Assembly: GCF_029962485.1 (NCBI RefSeq) | Contig: NZ_CP073639.1 | Coordinates: forward strand, 372,001-436,000 | Source: Burkholderia cepacia | GTDB lineage: Bacteria > Pseudomonadota > Gammaproteobacteria > Burkholderiales > Burkholderiaceae | DNA length: 64,000 nt | Reading direction: 5' to 3' | In this document: one piece after another, positions 53,976 to 63,102 of the stretch | How positions within the stretch are numbered: the stretch's first letter is position 1 | How the letters are laid out: every line of letters starts with the position of its first letter | Translations under genes and position numbers: made by a program | Notes under the pieces: model-generated | What the model was told of the DNA's origin: nothing | Database searches by the model: none | The model's input: only the letters and a program-made list of their open reading frames with translations

Positions 53976-55844
53976 CTAGAACGCGAAACTGGGATAACCC
54001 GATGCTTCGCCGTGCTCGACGGTTTCCGTCGCGGCCGCATGCAGGCGCTGTACGATGCCGCGTGCGGCACCGCCCTGCGCGCCGGCGCCGGGCACGGCGC
54101 GCAGCGAAGCCGACTCGGCCGGACGATGCTGCCCGGCGCCGCCGAATTCGGCCACCGGCGACCACGCGGGGCTGACTGTCAGCGACGGCGGGGCGAGCGG
54201 CGCGAACTCGTCGTCCGCGTACACGATCTTGCCGCCGACGACCGTCAGCACCGACGACAGCGACTTGATCCGCGCTTCGTCGATCGTGAAGTAGTCGTCC
54301 GTCAGCACCGCGAAATCCGCGTAGTGGCCGGGCACCAGCGCGCCCTTGCAGTCGTCCTCGCCGGAAAACCACGCGCTGCCGACCGTATAACAGCGCAGCG
54401 CCTCCATCCGGCTGAGCCGGTTGCGTTCCGGATACAGCGCCGTGCCGCCGAGCGTGCGCCCCGACACCATCCAGTACAGCGACACGAACGGGTTGTAGCT
54501 CGCGATGCGCGTTGCGTCGGTGCCCGCGCCGACCGGCAGCCCGGCCGCCAGCATCGCGCGGATAGGCGGCGTGCGCATCGCGGCTTCCGCGCCGTAACGC
54601 GCGATGAAGTACTCGCCCTGGAACGCCATCCGGTGCTGGACCGTCACACCGCCGCCGAGCGCGGCGATGCGTGCGATGTTCGCGTCCGAGATCGTCTCGC
54701 AGTGGTCGAAGAACCAGCGCAGGCCGTCGAACGGCGTCTCGCGGTTCACGGCTTCGAGCACGTTCAGGAAGCGGCCGATCGATTCGTCGTAGGTCGCATG
54801 CAGCCGGAACGGCCAGCGGTGCCGCACCAGCAGTCGAATCACCGCGGCCAGTTCGGCCTCCAGCGCCGCCGGCAGATCGGGGCGCGGCTCGAGAAAATTG
54901 CCGAAATCGGCGGCCGAATACACCAGCAGCTCGCCCGCGCCGTTCATCCGCAGGAACGCGTCGCCATCGCCGGGCTTCGCGAGCGTCACCCAGTGCGCGT
55001 AGTCGTCGAGCTCCCGCCCCGCATGCTGCACGAACAGGCTGTACGCGACGCGCACGGTCATTTCGCCGCGCCGCGCAAGTGCCAGGATCGCGCCGTAGTC
55101 GTCCGGAAAGGCCTGGAAATCGCCGCCCGCGTCGATCGCGCTCGTCACGCCGAGCCGGTTCAGCTCGTGCATGAAATGCCGCATCGAATTCATCTGGTCG
55201 TCGTGACCGAGCTTCGGGGCTCGTTCGAGCGCCTCGTGCAGCACGGCCATGTCCGGCCGCGCGATCAGCATGCCGGTCGGCCGGCCGAGGCGATCGCGCT
55301 GGATCTCGCCGCCGGGCGGGTTCGACGTATCCCGGCCGTAGCCGATCGCGCGCAGCGCGGCCGCGTTCAGGAGCGCGCTGTCGCCCAGGTGCATGATGAA
55401 GACCGGCGTGTCGGGCGCGATCGCGTTGAGTTCGGCCGCCGTCGGCCCGCGCTTTTCCGCGAACTGGAATTCGGTCCAGCCGCCGACCACGCGCACCCAG
55501 TGCGGCGCGGGCGTACGCAGCACCTGGCGACGCAGCATCGCAAGCGCGTCGGCCAGCGTCGGCACGCCGTCCCAGCGCAGTTCCAGGTTGAAGTTCAGGC
55601 CGCCGCGGATCATGTGCAGGTGCGAATCGTTCAGCCCCGGGATCACGGTGCGGCCGTTCAGGTCGATGCACTGCGTACCCGCATGCGCATGGCGCATCAC
55701 GTCGTGCCCGCTGCCGGCCGCGAGGATCCGGCCGTCCTTCACGGCGAGCGCGGTCACGAACGACTGCCGGTCGTCCTGCGTCGCGATCTTGCCGTTGCAT
55801 ACGATGAGGTCCGCCGCGGCGGCGGATGCCGTCGCCTTAAGCAC
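53976..55844 (-). CDS. YtcJ-type amidohydrolase, second paralog
   Basis: 622 residues homologous to 9798-11687: LIVCNGKIATQDD, IPGLNDSHLHMIRGGLNFNL, RLHATYDESIGR, AGTDATRIASYNPFV. It lacks the cysteine-rich C-terminal tail, ending YPSFAF. GTG start at 55844 preceded by GGAGGG at 7 nt; the open frame further upstream is shadow coding. Same strand and order as the HD-like gene, and the winged-helix ATPase regulator lies immediately upstream, so this is a three-gene set partly mirroring that at 9.8-19.2 kb. Substrate unknown. Confidence 0.83.
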   Translation of the reverse strand: MLKATASAAAADLIVCNGKIATQDDRQSFVTALAVKDGRILAAGSGHDVMRHAHAGTQCIDLNGRTVIPGLNDSHLHMIRGGLNFNLELRWDGVPTLADALAMLRRQVLRTPAPHWVRVVGGWTEFQFAEKRGPTAAELNAIAPDTPVFIMHLGDSALLNAAALRAIGYGRDTSNPPGGEIQRDRLGRPTGMLIARPDMAVLHEALERAPKLGHDDQMNSMRHFMHELNRLGVTSAIDAGGDFQAFPDDYGAILALARRGEMTVRVAYSLFVQHAGRELDDYAHWVTLAKPGDGDAFLRMNGAGELLVYSAADFGNFLEPRPDLPAALEAELAAVIRLLVRHRWPFRLHATYDESIGRFLNVLEAVNRETPFDGLRWFFDHCETISDANIARIAALGGGVTVQHRMAFQGEYFIARYGAEAAMRTPPIRAMLAAGLPVGAGTDATRIASYNPFVSLYWMVSGRTLGGTALYPERNRLSRMEALRCYTVGSAWFSGEDDCKGALVPGHYADFAVLTDDYFTIDEARIKSLSSVLTVVGGKIVYADDEFAPLAPPSLTVSPAWSPVAEFGGAGQHRPAESASLRAVPGAGAQGGAARGIVQRLHAAATETVEHGEASGYPSFAF

Positions 55845-56008
55845 CGTCAGGCCCTCCGCTTGCGCCGTGAGCCGGCACGCGGCCGCACGCCGCCTGCCTC
55901 CGGTTCGACGATACACGGACCATCCACTCCCCCTTGAACATTGAACGATCGGACCGACGGGCCGCGGCGCGATGGCGCGGTGTCGTCCTGTGCGACCCGG
56001 GCATGACG

Positions 56009-58894
56009 TTACGCCACCTGCTGCATCGCATCCACTGCCGCGTGCCGCATGCGCGACCGGCCTGCCGACGGTGCCGGCTCCGGGCGCACGAAGTTCTGCA
56101 GGCGCGCGAGCCGGCGCACGTCGAACGCGCGCGACTGCGGATCGAAATGCCCCGACAGGTTGGCCACCAGCGACGACGCCTGGCCGGTCCGCCCGCGCTC
56201 GATCAGGTGATCGGCGAGATCGAGCGTGCCGCGCAGCGCCCACATCGCGGCGCCTTGCCCGTTAGCGGCATGGATCCCGGTCAGCAGATGCCGGTGCCCT
56301 TCGACCTCATACGCGAGCGCGACGTCCGGATCCGCGGTGCGGGCCTGTTCGAGCATCGCGAGCCCCCTGGCGCGCAGCAGTTCCGGCACGAACAGGTGTT
56401 CGCCGTGCGCACGGCAGCGCGTGAGCGTCGCGTCGAGTTTCGCGCACGCCTCGGCCGCGCGGCCCGTGCGCGTCAGCCCTTCCGCGTATGCGACGACCAG
56501 CGGCGCGAGCAGGCGCCGGAAGCCGCTCGCTTCGATGCGCCGCAGCGCGGGCTCGAGCCGCGCGAGACCGGCGCCGGGATGCCCGGCCAGCATGTCGAAC
56601 TGTCCGGCGAGGCCTTCCGCGTGGCTGAGCCAGATGTCGAACCCGTTCGCCTCCGCGGTCGAGCGCAGCGTGCCGAGATAGTCGGAAATCACGTCGTGAT
56701 CGCCGTAGCGCAACGCGATCGGCACGGCCGCAGCGCCGAGCACGACGCACAGCGCCGGCCCCGACCCGGTGCGGCGCGCGGATTCGACCGTCTGCGCGGC
56801 CAGCCGCATCGCGTATTCCGGATCGCCCTGCATCCAGACGAGCCGCATCAGCATCGTGCGGCCGAGCGTTGCGACGTCGATCCCGAGCGCGGCTTGCGCG
56901 CAGGACGGTTCGCCGGCCACGGCCAGCTCGGCGGTCGCGGCCTCCAGCCGCTCGCGGGCCTGCGCGTGTTCGCCGAAGTAATGCAGCGACGTCGCGACCA
57001 TCGCGTTCGCCAGCAGCCGTTGCGGCCGGTCGCCGCGCCGTTCGGCCGCGCGCTCGAAGCGCGTCGCGTAACGCAGCGATTCGTGGATGTCGGAGCGCGT
57101 CAGCATCGTATTCCACAGTCCGACCAGCGCGCACGCGTCGAACGCCTCGTCGCCGATCCGGCCCGCGAGCACGAGCGTCCGGTCCCACATCGCGGCGGCC
57201 GCGTGCGTATCGCCGTCGGTATGCAGCAGCGCCGTCGCGTAGGCCGCGCGCAAACGCATCTCGCGCACGGCGTCGATGCCTGCGGCGTCGCCGGCCTCGA
57301 TCGCGTCGATCGCCCGCCGCGCCGGTTGCACGCATTCGCGCATCCGTGCCGGTTCCAGCAACGCGCGCGCCAGCGCGTCCGCTTCCTGCGCCCGCGGCTC
57401 GGCCACGACGGGCTCGCGCGACGCCGGCATGCCCACGGCGACACGCGTGCTCGCGAGGTCCACCGCCTGCGCCTGCATCCGCGCATCCCCCTGCTCGCGC
57501 TCGTAGCGCGCATGACGCTCGGCAACGACGTCGAATTCACCCTCGTTGTGCAGTTTCTCGAGCGCGTACGCGCGCGTCGATTCCGTCAACCGGTAACGCG
57601 CCTGCGCGCCGTGGAACTCGACGGCCACCAGTGACTTGGCGACCAGTTCGCCGAGTACCGCGATCGTCTCGGCGGCCGACCTGTCGGGATCCATCGCGAC
57701 CTCGCGCGCGGCATCGAACGTGAACGGGCCGGTGAAGCACCCCATGCGGCGAAACAGCGAGCGTGCGGCCGCATCCAGCAGCACGTAGCTCCAGTCGAAC
57801 GTCGCGCGCAACGTCTGATGGCGCGGCAGCGCCGAGCGCAACCCGCCGGTCAGCAGGTTCAGCCGGTCGTCCAGACGCGCGGCGACGACCTCGAGCCCGA
57901 GCGTCGCGACACGCGCGGCGGCCAGTTCGATCGCGAGCGGCAGCCCGTCCAGACGCCGGCAGATGTCGCCAATCAGGCGGAGGCCGGCCGCATCGACCGC
58001 GCAGTCGGGCGTGGCGGCGCGGATCCGCGCCAGGAACAGTTCGACGGCCGAGTGACGCATGATCTCGTCGACCGGTGCGCCGCCTTCCGGCACCGCCAGC
58101 GGGCTCACGCGAAACACGGCTTCGGCAGAGATATGCAGGGGTTCGCGGCTGGTCGCGAGCACACGCAGCGACGGCACGCGCGACGTCAGCGTATCGACGA
58201 GGTCGGCCACCAGATCGACGACGTGTTCCGCGTTGTCGAGCACGATCAGGGCCGGCGACGCGGCGATCGCCGTGGCGATCCGGTCGATGCCCGGCACGCC
58301 GTCGGTCTCGACGCCGAGTTCCGCGGCGATCGCGAGCAGCACGTCGTCGCGCGTCGCGGCACTCGCGAGTGCAACGAACAGCACGCATTCGCCGGACCGC
58401 TCGCGCAGCTCGCAGGCAATGCGGCCGGCCAGGCTCGTCTTGCCGATGCCGCCCGCCCCGACGAGCGTGACGACCGGCGCGCGTTCGATCATGTCGACGA
58501 TCTGCCCGATCTCGGCCTGACGTCCGACGAGCGGAACCGGACGCGCCACCGCGACAGGCTCGGCCGGCAACGCGACCGCGCGCGGCGCGGCCTCGCGCGC
58601 GACGGCGGGATGCGCGACCAGCAGGTAGCCGCGGCCCGGCACCGTCTTGATCAGGTCGCGGTCCGCGCCCAGCGCCTTGCGCAGCGTCGCGACATGAACC
58701 TGCAGCCGGTTTTCCTCGACGATCAGCCCCGGCCACACGGCATCCATGATGTCGTCCTTCGACACGACGGAACCGTTGGCGCGATGCAGTACTTCCAGTA
58801 TGTCAAGCGCGCGTGCGCCGATACGCAGCGACGCGCCGTGGTGGCGAATGTCCCGCTGCTCGAAATCCACCGACAACGTCCCGATCTGGATCAT
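56009..58894 (-). CDS. Winged-helix/STAND ATPase regulator with long helical C-terminus (961 aa)
   Basis: An OmpR-type winged helix (about 1-95: LDILEVLHRANGSVVSKDDI, VPGRGYLLVAH), NB-ARC-like ATPase (Walker A GAGGIGKT at about 146-153; LIVLDNAEHVVDL; RVLATSREPL), then a TPR-like helical region of about 500 residues (repeats such as RAAYATALLHTDGDTHAA). The long helical part probably senses a partner or ligand. It closely matches the 16210 paralog over the first 400 residues, but that one has a much shorter C-terminus. ATG 58894 with TGGAGG 6 nt upstream. Divergent from the AraC gene. Confidence 0.88.
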   Translation of the reverse strand: MIQIGTLSVDFEQRDIRHHGASLRIGARALDILEVLHRANGSVVSKDDIMDAVWPGLIVEENRLQVHVATLRKALGADRDLIKTVPGRGYLLVAHPAVAREAAPRAVALPAEPVAVARPVPLVGRQAEIGQIVDMIERAPVVTLVGAGGIGKTSLAGRIACELRERSGECVLFVALASAATRDDVLLAIAAELGVETDGVPGIDRIATAIAASPALIVLDNAEHVVDLVADLVDTLTSRVPSLRVLATSREPLHISAEAVFRVSPLAVPEGGAPVDEIMRHSAVELFLARIRAATPDCAVDAAGLRLIGDICRRLDGLPLAIELAAARVATLGLEVVAARLDDRLNLLTGGLRSALPRHQTLRATFDWSYVLLDAAARSLFRRMGCFTGPFTFDAAREVAMDPDRSAAETIAVLGELVAKSLVAVEFHGAQARYRLTESTRAYALEKLHNEGEFDVVAERHARYEREQGDARMQAQAVDLASTRVAVGMPASREPVVAEPRAQEADALARALLEPARMRECVQPARRAIDAIEAGDAAGIDAVREMRLRAAYATALLHTDGDTHAAAAMWDRTLVLAGRIGDEAFDACALVGLWNTMLTRSDIHESLRYATRFERAAERRGDRPQRLLANAMVATSLHYFGEHAQARERLEAATAELAVAGEPSCAQAALGIDVATLGRTMLMRLVWMQGDPEYAMRLAAQTVESARRTGSGPALCVVLGAAAVPIALRYGDHDVISDYLGTLRSTAEANGFDIWLSHAEGLAGQFDMLAGHPGAGLARLEPALRRIEASGFRRLLAPLVVAYAEGLTRTGRAAEACAKLDATLTRCRAHGEHLFVPELLRARGLAMLEQARTADPDVALAYEVEGHRHLLTGIHAANGQGAAMWALRGTLDLADHLIERGRTGQASSLVANLSGHFDPQSRAFDVRRLARLQNFVRPEPAPSAGRSRMRHAAVDAMQQVA

Positions 58895-59304
58895 GGCCGC
58901 CTCCAGGTTCCCCACGATGACCGCCATATGAACACGGCCGTTCACTGGGGCGGGAATGCGCACCCGGCCAGCGCTGCCGGCCGGGCGCAAAGTCTCAAAA
59001 TGTGGAGCGAGTGTAAACGCCGTATAAACAAAAATCTTGAAGGAAAATGCGCTGGCCGCCGTCGCACCGGCGCGCCCGCAGAGGTGTACGCCACGCGATC
59101 GTCAACCGGGCAACAGTGACCGGATGGTGGCCACGGCGGCGCATTTGCGTGCCCGTCGAGGCCCGCGCGGTGCGTGTTGGTCAATAGCAAGCATTTCGTC
59201 AGCAAGTGGACATTTATTCAAGTTAACTTGGGCCGGCTGAGCGCACCGTATAAACTTCGCGTAAAAATGTTCGCGCGCCGCTTCCATCGAAGGATTGTTC
59301 CGTC
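58895..59304. promoter_or_regulatory. Divergent region with a CAAGTTAACTTG palindrome and promoter
   Basis: 410 bp between the winged-helix regulator and the AraC gene, with no coding frame. CAAGTTAACTTG (59219-59230) is a perfect 12-bp palindrome. TATAAA (59249-59254) is a good -10, with the -35 zone (around CTTGGG, 59227-59232) overlapping the palindrome, so the palindrome is a likely operator of the rightward promoter. CCGTATAAAC also occurs at 59020-59029 and again at 59246-59255. Confidence 0.55.
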
Positions 59305-60219
59305 ATGTCAGATTCCCTCGTCGCGCCCCCTGCTGCACTGCCGAAAGACACGCTCGGTTGCCTGTCGAGCCTGCTGTCCAAGGATGTCGAACGCTCGGTC
59401 GGCGGGCTCAGGCTCCATCGCAAATGCATGCGCGACGAGCATTTCGAGCGCATCGAGATGGCGGCCAGCGATCGCGGCTTCCTGATCGGCGTGTCGCTCA
59501 ACGGCGGGCACCGGCGCACGATCTACGGCGGCACCGGCCACTCCCGTTCCGAGCGGCGGTTTCAGCACAATTCGATCTACATTCGCGACTTTTCCCGGAA
59601 TTTCCGTGCCGACCTGTACGGCAAGTTCGACTTCCTGCTGGTCGAGCTGTCGCACGCCTATCTCGACGATCTCGGCCGCGAGCACGACGGTACGGAAATC
59701 GGCGGCCTGACCTGTGCGCCCGACTTGCAGGACGCGGTGCTGGGGCATCTCGCGCACGCGATCGCCGACAGCCTCGACGGGCCCGGTACGCTGAATTCGC
59801 TGTTCGTCGAGCAGATGGGGCTCGCGATCGGCACGCACCTCGCTCGCCAGTACGGCAATGCGAGTGCGCGCGACCTGCAGCGCAAGGGCCTGCTGTCGCC
59901 GGCGAAGGCGGCGCTCGCGAAAGAGCTGCTGATGGAAAAGGCCGATCTCGGCGTGTCGATCGAGGAGGTCGCGAACGAATGCGATCTGTCGCGCGGCTAT
60001 TTCATCCGAGCATTCTCGCGAACGACGGGGCGCACGCCGCATCAATGGCTGCTCGAACAGCGCGTGATCCGTGCGCGGCAGCTGATCGAGACGACCGACA
60101 TGTCGCTCGCGGAAATCGCGGCCGTGTGCGGCTTCGCGGACCAGAGCCACCTGAACCGCGTGTTCGCGCGCATCGTCGGCCACCCGCCCGGCGCCTGGCG
60201 GCGCGAACTGTCCCGCTGA
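59305..60219 (+). CDS. AraC family transcriptional regulator
   Basis: 304 residues; N-terminal ligand/dimer domain, then a double HTH at about 200-300 (ISIEEVANECDLSRGYF-like first HTH, then LAEIAAVCGFADQSHLNRVF). AraC regulators of this style usually activate catabolic or stress genes; effector unknown. ATG 59305 with AAGGA about 10 nt upstream. The palindrome overlapping its promoter (59219-59230) could give autoregulation. It ends near the convergent metallo-hydrolase gene. Confidence 0.88.
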   Translation: MSDSLVAPPAALPKDTLGCLSSLLSKDVERSVGGLRLHRKCMRDEHFERIEMAASDRGFLIGVSLNGGHRRTIYGGTGHSRSERRFQHNSIYIRDFSRNFRADLYGKFDFLLVELSHAYLDDLGREHDGTEIGGLTCAPDLQDAVLGHLAHAIADSLDGPGTLNSLFVEQMGLAIGTHLARQYGNASARDLQRKGLLSPAKAALAKELLMEKADLGVSIEEVANECDLSRGYFIRAFSRTTGRTPHQWLLEQRVIRARQLIETTDMSLAEIAAVCGFADQSHLNRVFARIVGHPPGAWRRELSR

Positions 60220-60258
60220 TTCCGTCACGCGCGGCCACTGCTGCCGCGCGCCATTGCA

Positions 60259-61245
60259 TCATCGAAGCGGTGTCGTGTCGTAGTTGACGGGCACCCAGTC
60301 GTACTGCTCCCCGTCCCTGCGCAAATGCCCGAGCCCGGGAAACGCGATGTGCGCGGCGCCGACCAGATAACGCTTGTCCGCGACGCGCTCGAGCGTAGCG
60401 CGCCGGGTGCGGCGCGCCGCGTCGGCGTCGCTGTCGTATTGGACGGTCGCGTCCGGATCCCGCAGCTGGATCGCCGCAACGTGCACGATATCGCCCCATG
60501 CGAGCAGCCCGGCGTCGCCGCTCTCGATCAGATAAGCCGTGTGGCCCGGCGTATGACCGGGCATCGGCACCGCACGAATGCCGGGGGCGAGCGTGGCTTC
60601 GCCGCGAAACGTCTTGAAGCGCCCGGCCGCGACGTACGGCGCGACCGACGCGGCCGCCGCATCGAAAAACGATGCCAGGAACGCCGGCGCCTGTGCCTTG
60701 TTATCTGGATCGAGCCAGTATTGCGCCTCGATCTCGTTGACGTGCACCACCGCATTCGGAAAGGTCATCCTGCCGTTCGACGCGATGCCGCCGACATGAT
60801 CCTTGTGCAGGTGCGTGAGCAGCACTTCGTCGATCTGCTCCGGCGCATAGCCTGCCGCACGCAGGTTGGCGAGCAGCTTGCCGCAGCAGTCGCCGTACAG
60901 CACGCCGGCGCCGGTATCGACGAGAATCCGCGTCGTTCCCGTATCGACCAGGAACGCGTTGATCGACCCCTGCACCGGCGGTTCGAGAAACTCGCGATCG
61001 AGATCGCGCCGGATTGCTTCCTTCGAGATATCCCGGAAGACCGTGTCGACCGGAAACGCATGCGTGCCGTCGGACAGCGCGACGATCTGCAGGTCGCCGA
61101 GCTTCTGCCGATAAAAGCCGGGGGCCTGGTTGCCGCCGCCCGGCTCGCCGGCGAACGCAACCGATGCGAGGATGCCGACGCACCACGCGACGAGCAGCAT
61201 GCTGCCCGAGCGCGCCGCGCGCGTGTGCCAGATCAGGTTTTTCAT
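60259..61245 (-). CDS. Exported metallo-beta-lactamase-fold hydrolase
   Basis: 328 residues with a signal peptide (LLVAWCVGILASVAFAGEP). Metal-site motif LLTHLHKDHVGGI (HxHxDH), further ligands in MPGHTPGHTAYLIE and in the C-terminal AHIAFPGLGHLRRD segment. Resembles quorum-quenching lactonase-type or general MBL hydrolases, which is unproven. ATG 61245 with GGGGGAA upstream. A long hairpin (61271-61316) lies just upstream, between this gene and the DsbA-family gene in the same orientation. Confidence 0.86.
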   Translation of the reverse strand: MKNLIWHTRAARSGSMLLVAWCVGILASVAFAGEPGGGNQAPGFYRQKLGDLQIVALSDGTHAFPVDTVFRDISKEAIRRDLDREFLEPPVQGSINAFLVDTGTTRILVDTGAGVLYGDCCGKLLANLRAAGYAPEQIDEVLLTHLHKDHVGGIASNGRMTFPNAVVHVNEIEAQYWLDPDNKAQAPAFLASFFDAAAASVAPYVAAGRFKTFRGEATLAPGIRAVPMPGHTPGHTAYLIESGDAGLLAWGDIVHVAAIQLRDPDATVQYDSDADAARRTRRATLERVADKRYLVGAAHIAFPGLGHLRRDGEQYDWVPVNYDTTPLR

Positions 61246-61270
61246 GTCGGTTCCCCCGGTTGCGTAGCGA

Positions 61271-61316
61271 CGTTGCGCGCCGGCTCGCCGATCCGGCCGG
61301 CGAGGCGCGCGCAACG
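61271..61316. repeat. Long inverted repeat upstream of the metallo-hydrolase gene
   Basis: Left arm 61271-61290 (starts CGTTGCGCGC, ends CTCGCCG) and right arm 61298-61316 pair along nearly their whole length, about 17 matches plus small mismatches, with a 7-nt loop. It lies between two leftward genes and about 20 nt above the ribosome site. No T-run, so an mRNA-structure role is as likely as termination. Confidence 0.5.
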
Positions 61317-61374
61317 CCGAGCTTACCGGCAGGGTTCGCAATAATCCTGAGCCGCACATGAATCCTTCTGAAGG

Positions 61375-61404
61375 CCGGGCCGGGCTGCGGCGGCGCCGGC
61401 CCGG
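61375..61404 (-). terminator. Hairpin after the DsbA-family gene
   Basis: CCGGGCCGG (61375-61383) and CCGGCCCGG (61396-61404) are perfect 9-bp arms around a 12-nt loop, starting three bases beyond the stop of the 61407 gene. No T-run follows on the minus strand, so termination strength is uncertain. Confidence 0.4.
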
Positions 61405-61406
61405 AT

Positions 61407-62057
61407 TCAGGCGATCGGGTCGAGCGTGCGCTGCGCGTCGATCAAGGCGTCGCGAAACACCACGGTCGGCTGCGCGCCGCTGACGATCGACGGCCCGATG
61501 CGCGTCGACGGTACCGAAGCGATGCCGTCGCGCACCGCCTCCTCCTCGAGCGCGACCACCGCATCGAGCCCTTCGCCGGATGCGAGGAATGCTCGCACCG
61601 CGTCGCCCGGCAAGCCCGCGCCGGCCGCGATCTCGACCAGCACGTCCGCGTCGCCGATATCACGGCCGTCGCGGAAATACGCGGCGAACAAAGCGTCGAC
61701 GAGCGCGACCGCGCTGCCGCGCTGCTGCGCGAACCAGACGAGCCGGTGCGCGAGCCGCGTGTTCGGCGTGCGCGTGATCCGCGCATGATCGAATACGAGG
61801 CCGGCTTCCCGGCCAGCGTCGGCCGCATGCGCGTCGAGCGCCTGCGAGCGCGCCCAACTGCCGAACTTCGCGCTCCGGTACGCCTTGCGGTCGATGCCGC
61901 CGGCCGGCATCGTCGGGTTCAGTTCGAACGGCACGAACCGGACGCTCACGTTGCCGGCCAGGCCGGCTTGGTCGATTGCCTCAGCGAGCCGGTGCTCGGC
62001 GATCCAGCACCACGGGCAGATCAGATCGTAAGTCACCGTTATTTCGAGGGGTTTCAT
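61407..62057 (-). CDS. DsbA-family oxidoreductase (FrnE-like)
   Basis: 216 residues with a thioredoxin-like fold and CPWC active site near the N-terminus (TYDLICPWCWIAEHRL) and the cis-Pro segment IASVPSTRIG. No signal peptide, so a cytoplasmic FrnE/polyketide-associated type. Catalyses disulfide or related thiol chemistry; substrate unknown. AGGAG lies upstream of ATG 62057. Divergent from the LysR gene at 62179, a common regulator-target arrangement. Confidence 0.88.
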   Translation of the reverse strand: MKPLEITVTYDLICPWCWIAEHRLAEAIDQAGLAGNVSVRFVPFELNPTMPAGGIDRKAYRSAKFGSWARSQALDAHAADAGREAGLVFDHARITRTPNTRLAHRLVWFAQQRGSAVALVDALFAAYFRDGRDIGDADVLVEIAAGAGLPGDAVRAFLASGEGLDAVVALEEEAVRDGIASVPSTRIGPSIVSGAQPTVVFRDALIDAQRTLDPIA

Positions 62058-62178
62058 CGCACGCTCCTGTAAATTGCCAGTTCAGAAGATAGCGCTTGCA
62101 GGCCGGCGATAGAATGCCAACGGCACGCAACGCTTCGTTGCGACACGCACAAAAGCACGCAGTCACAAAGGCGACGAC

Positions 62179-63084
62179 ATGGACAAATTCTCCGCGCTGC
62201 GCGCGTTCGTTGAAGTAGCGGAAGCCGGCGGCTTTTCGAGCGCGGGACGGCGTCTCGACCTCGCGGCATCGTCGGTGGTGCGCGCGGTGGATGCACTTGA
62301 GGCCTCGCTCGGCACCGTGCTGCTGAACCGCACGACGCGGCAGGTCACGCTGTCCGATGCCGGCGCCATGTACTACGCCCGCGCGAAACGGCTGCTAGAG
62401 GAACTCGCGGAAGCCGACGCGCTGGTCTCCGATCGCGGCGACGAGCCGTCCGGGCCGCTGCGCGTGTCGGTGCCGGTCGCGTACGGCGTGCGCCGCATCG
62501 CACCGCACGTCGCGGCCTTCCTCGCGCGCCACCCGAAGCTCGACCTCGACCTGCAGCTCACCGACGAACGCGTCGATCTCGTGGCCGGCCGGATCGACGT
62601 CGCGATCCGGCTCGGCGAAGCCGCGCCGTCCGCCGAAGTCGTCGCGCGACCGCTCGCCACGTTCCATCGTTATGTCGTCGCGAGCCACGACTACCTCGAC
62701 GCGCACGGCACGCCGTCGGCGCCGGGCGAGCTGGTCGATCACGGGTGCCTGCGCTTTCACTTCGGCGGCGACCAGCAGGCGTGGACGTTTGCCGATGCGC
62801 ATGGCACGACCAGGGTGCTCGTCGGCGGGCGCCTGAAGTCGAATCACAGCGAAGTGTTGCGCGATGCGGCGCTCGACGGCGCCGGTATCGCGCTGCTGCC
62901 CGACTGGCTGGTCGATGCGGATGTCCAGTCGGGCCGTCTGCGCAGGCTCTTCGAACAGTACGACGTCGTGCCCGACGCGGCCCGCTCGGTCGTCACCGCG
63001 CTCTACCTGCCGAATCAGCGCGGTTCGAAGCGCGTCACGGCGTTCATCGATTTCGTCGAAGCGCTGGCGCGCGCGCAGCACTGA
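62179..63084 (+). CDS. LysR family transcriptional regulator
   Basis: 301 residues: HTH (MDKFSALRAFVEVAEAGGFS, SVVRAVDALEASLGT, LNRTTRQVTLSDAG) and effector domain. Divergent from the DsbA-family gene with 121 bp between starts, so it probably controls that gene and perhaps itself. It ends convergently with the porin gene. Confidence 0.9.
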   Translation: MDKFSALRAFVEVAEAGGFSSAGRRLDLAASSVVRAVDALEASLGTVLLNRTTRQVTLSDAGAMYYARAKRLLEELAEADALVSDRGDEPSGPLRVSVPVAYGVRRIAPHVAAFLARHPKLDLDLQLTDERVDLVAGRIDVAIRLGEAAPSAEVVARPLATFHRYVVASHDYLDAHGTPSAPGELVDHGCLRFHFGGDQQAWTFADAHGTTRVLVGGRLKSNHSEVLRDAALDGAGIALLPDWLVDADVQSGRLRRLFEQYDVVPDAARSVVTALYLPNQRGSKRVTAFIDFVEALARAQH

Positions 63085-63102
63085 GCCGCGCGGCGCGCCA
63101 CG

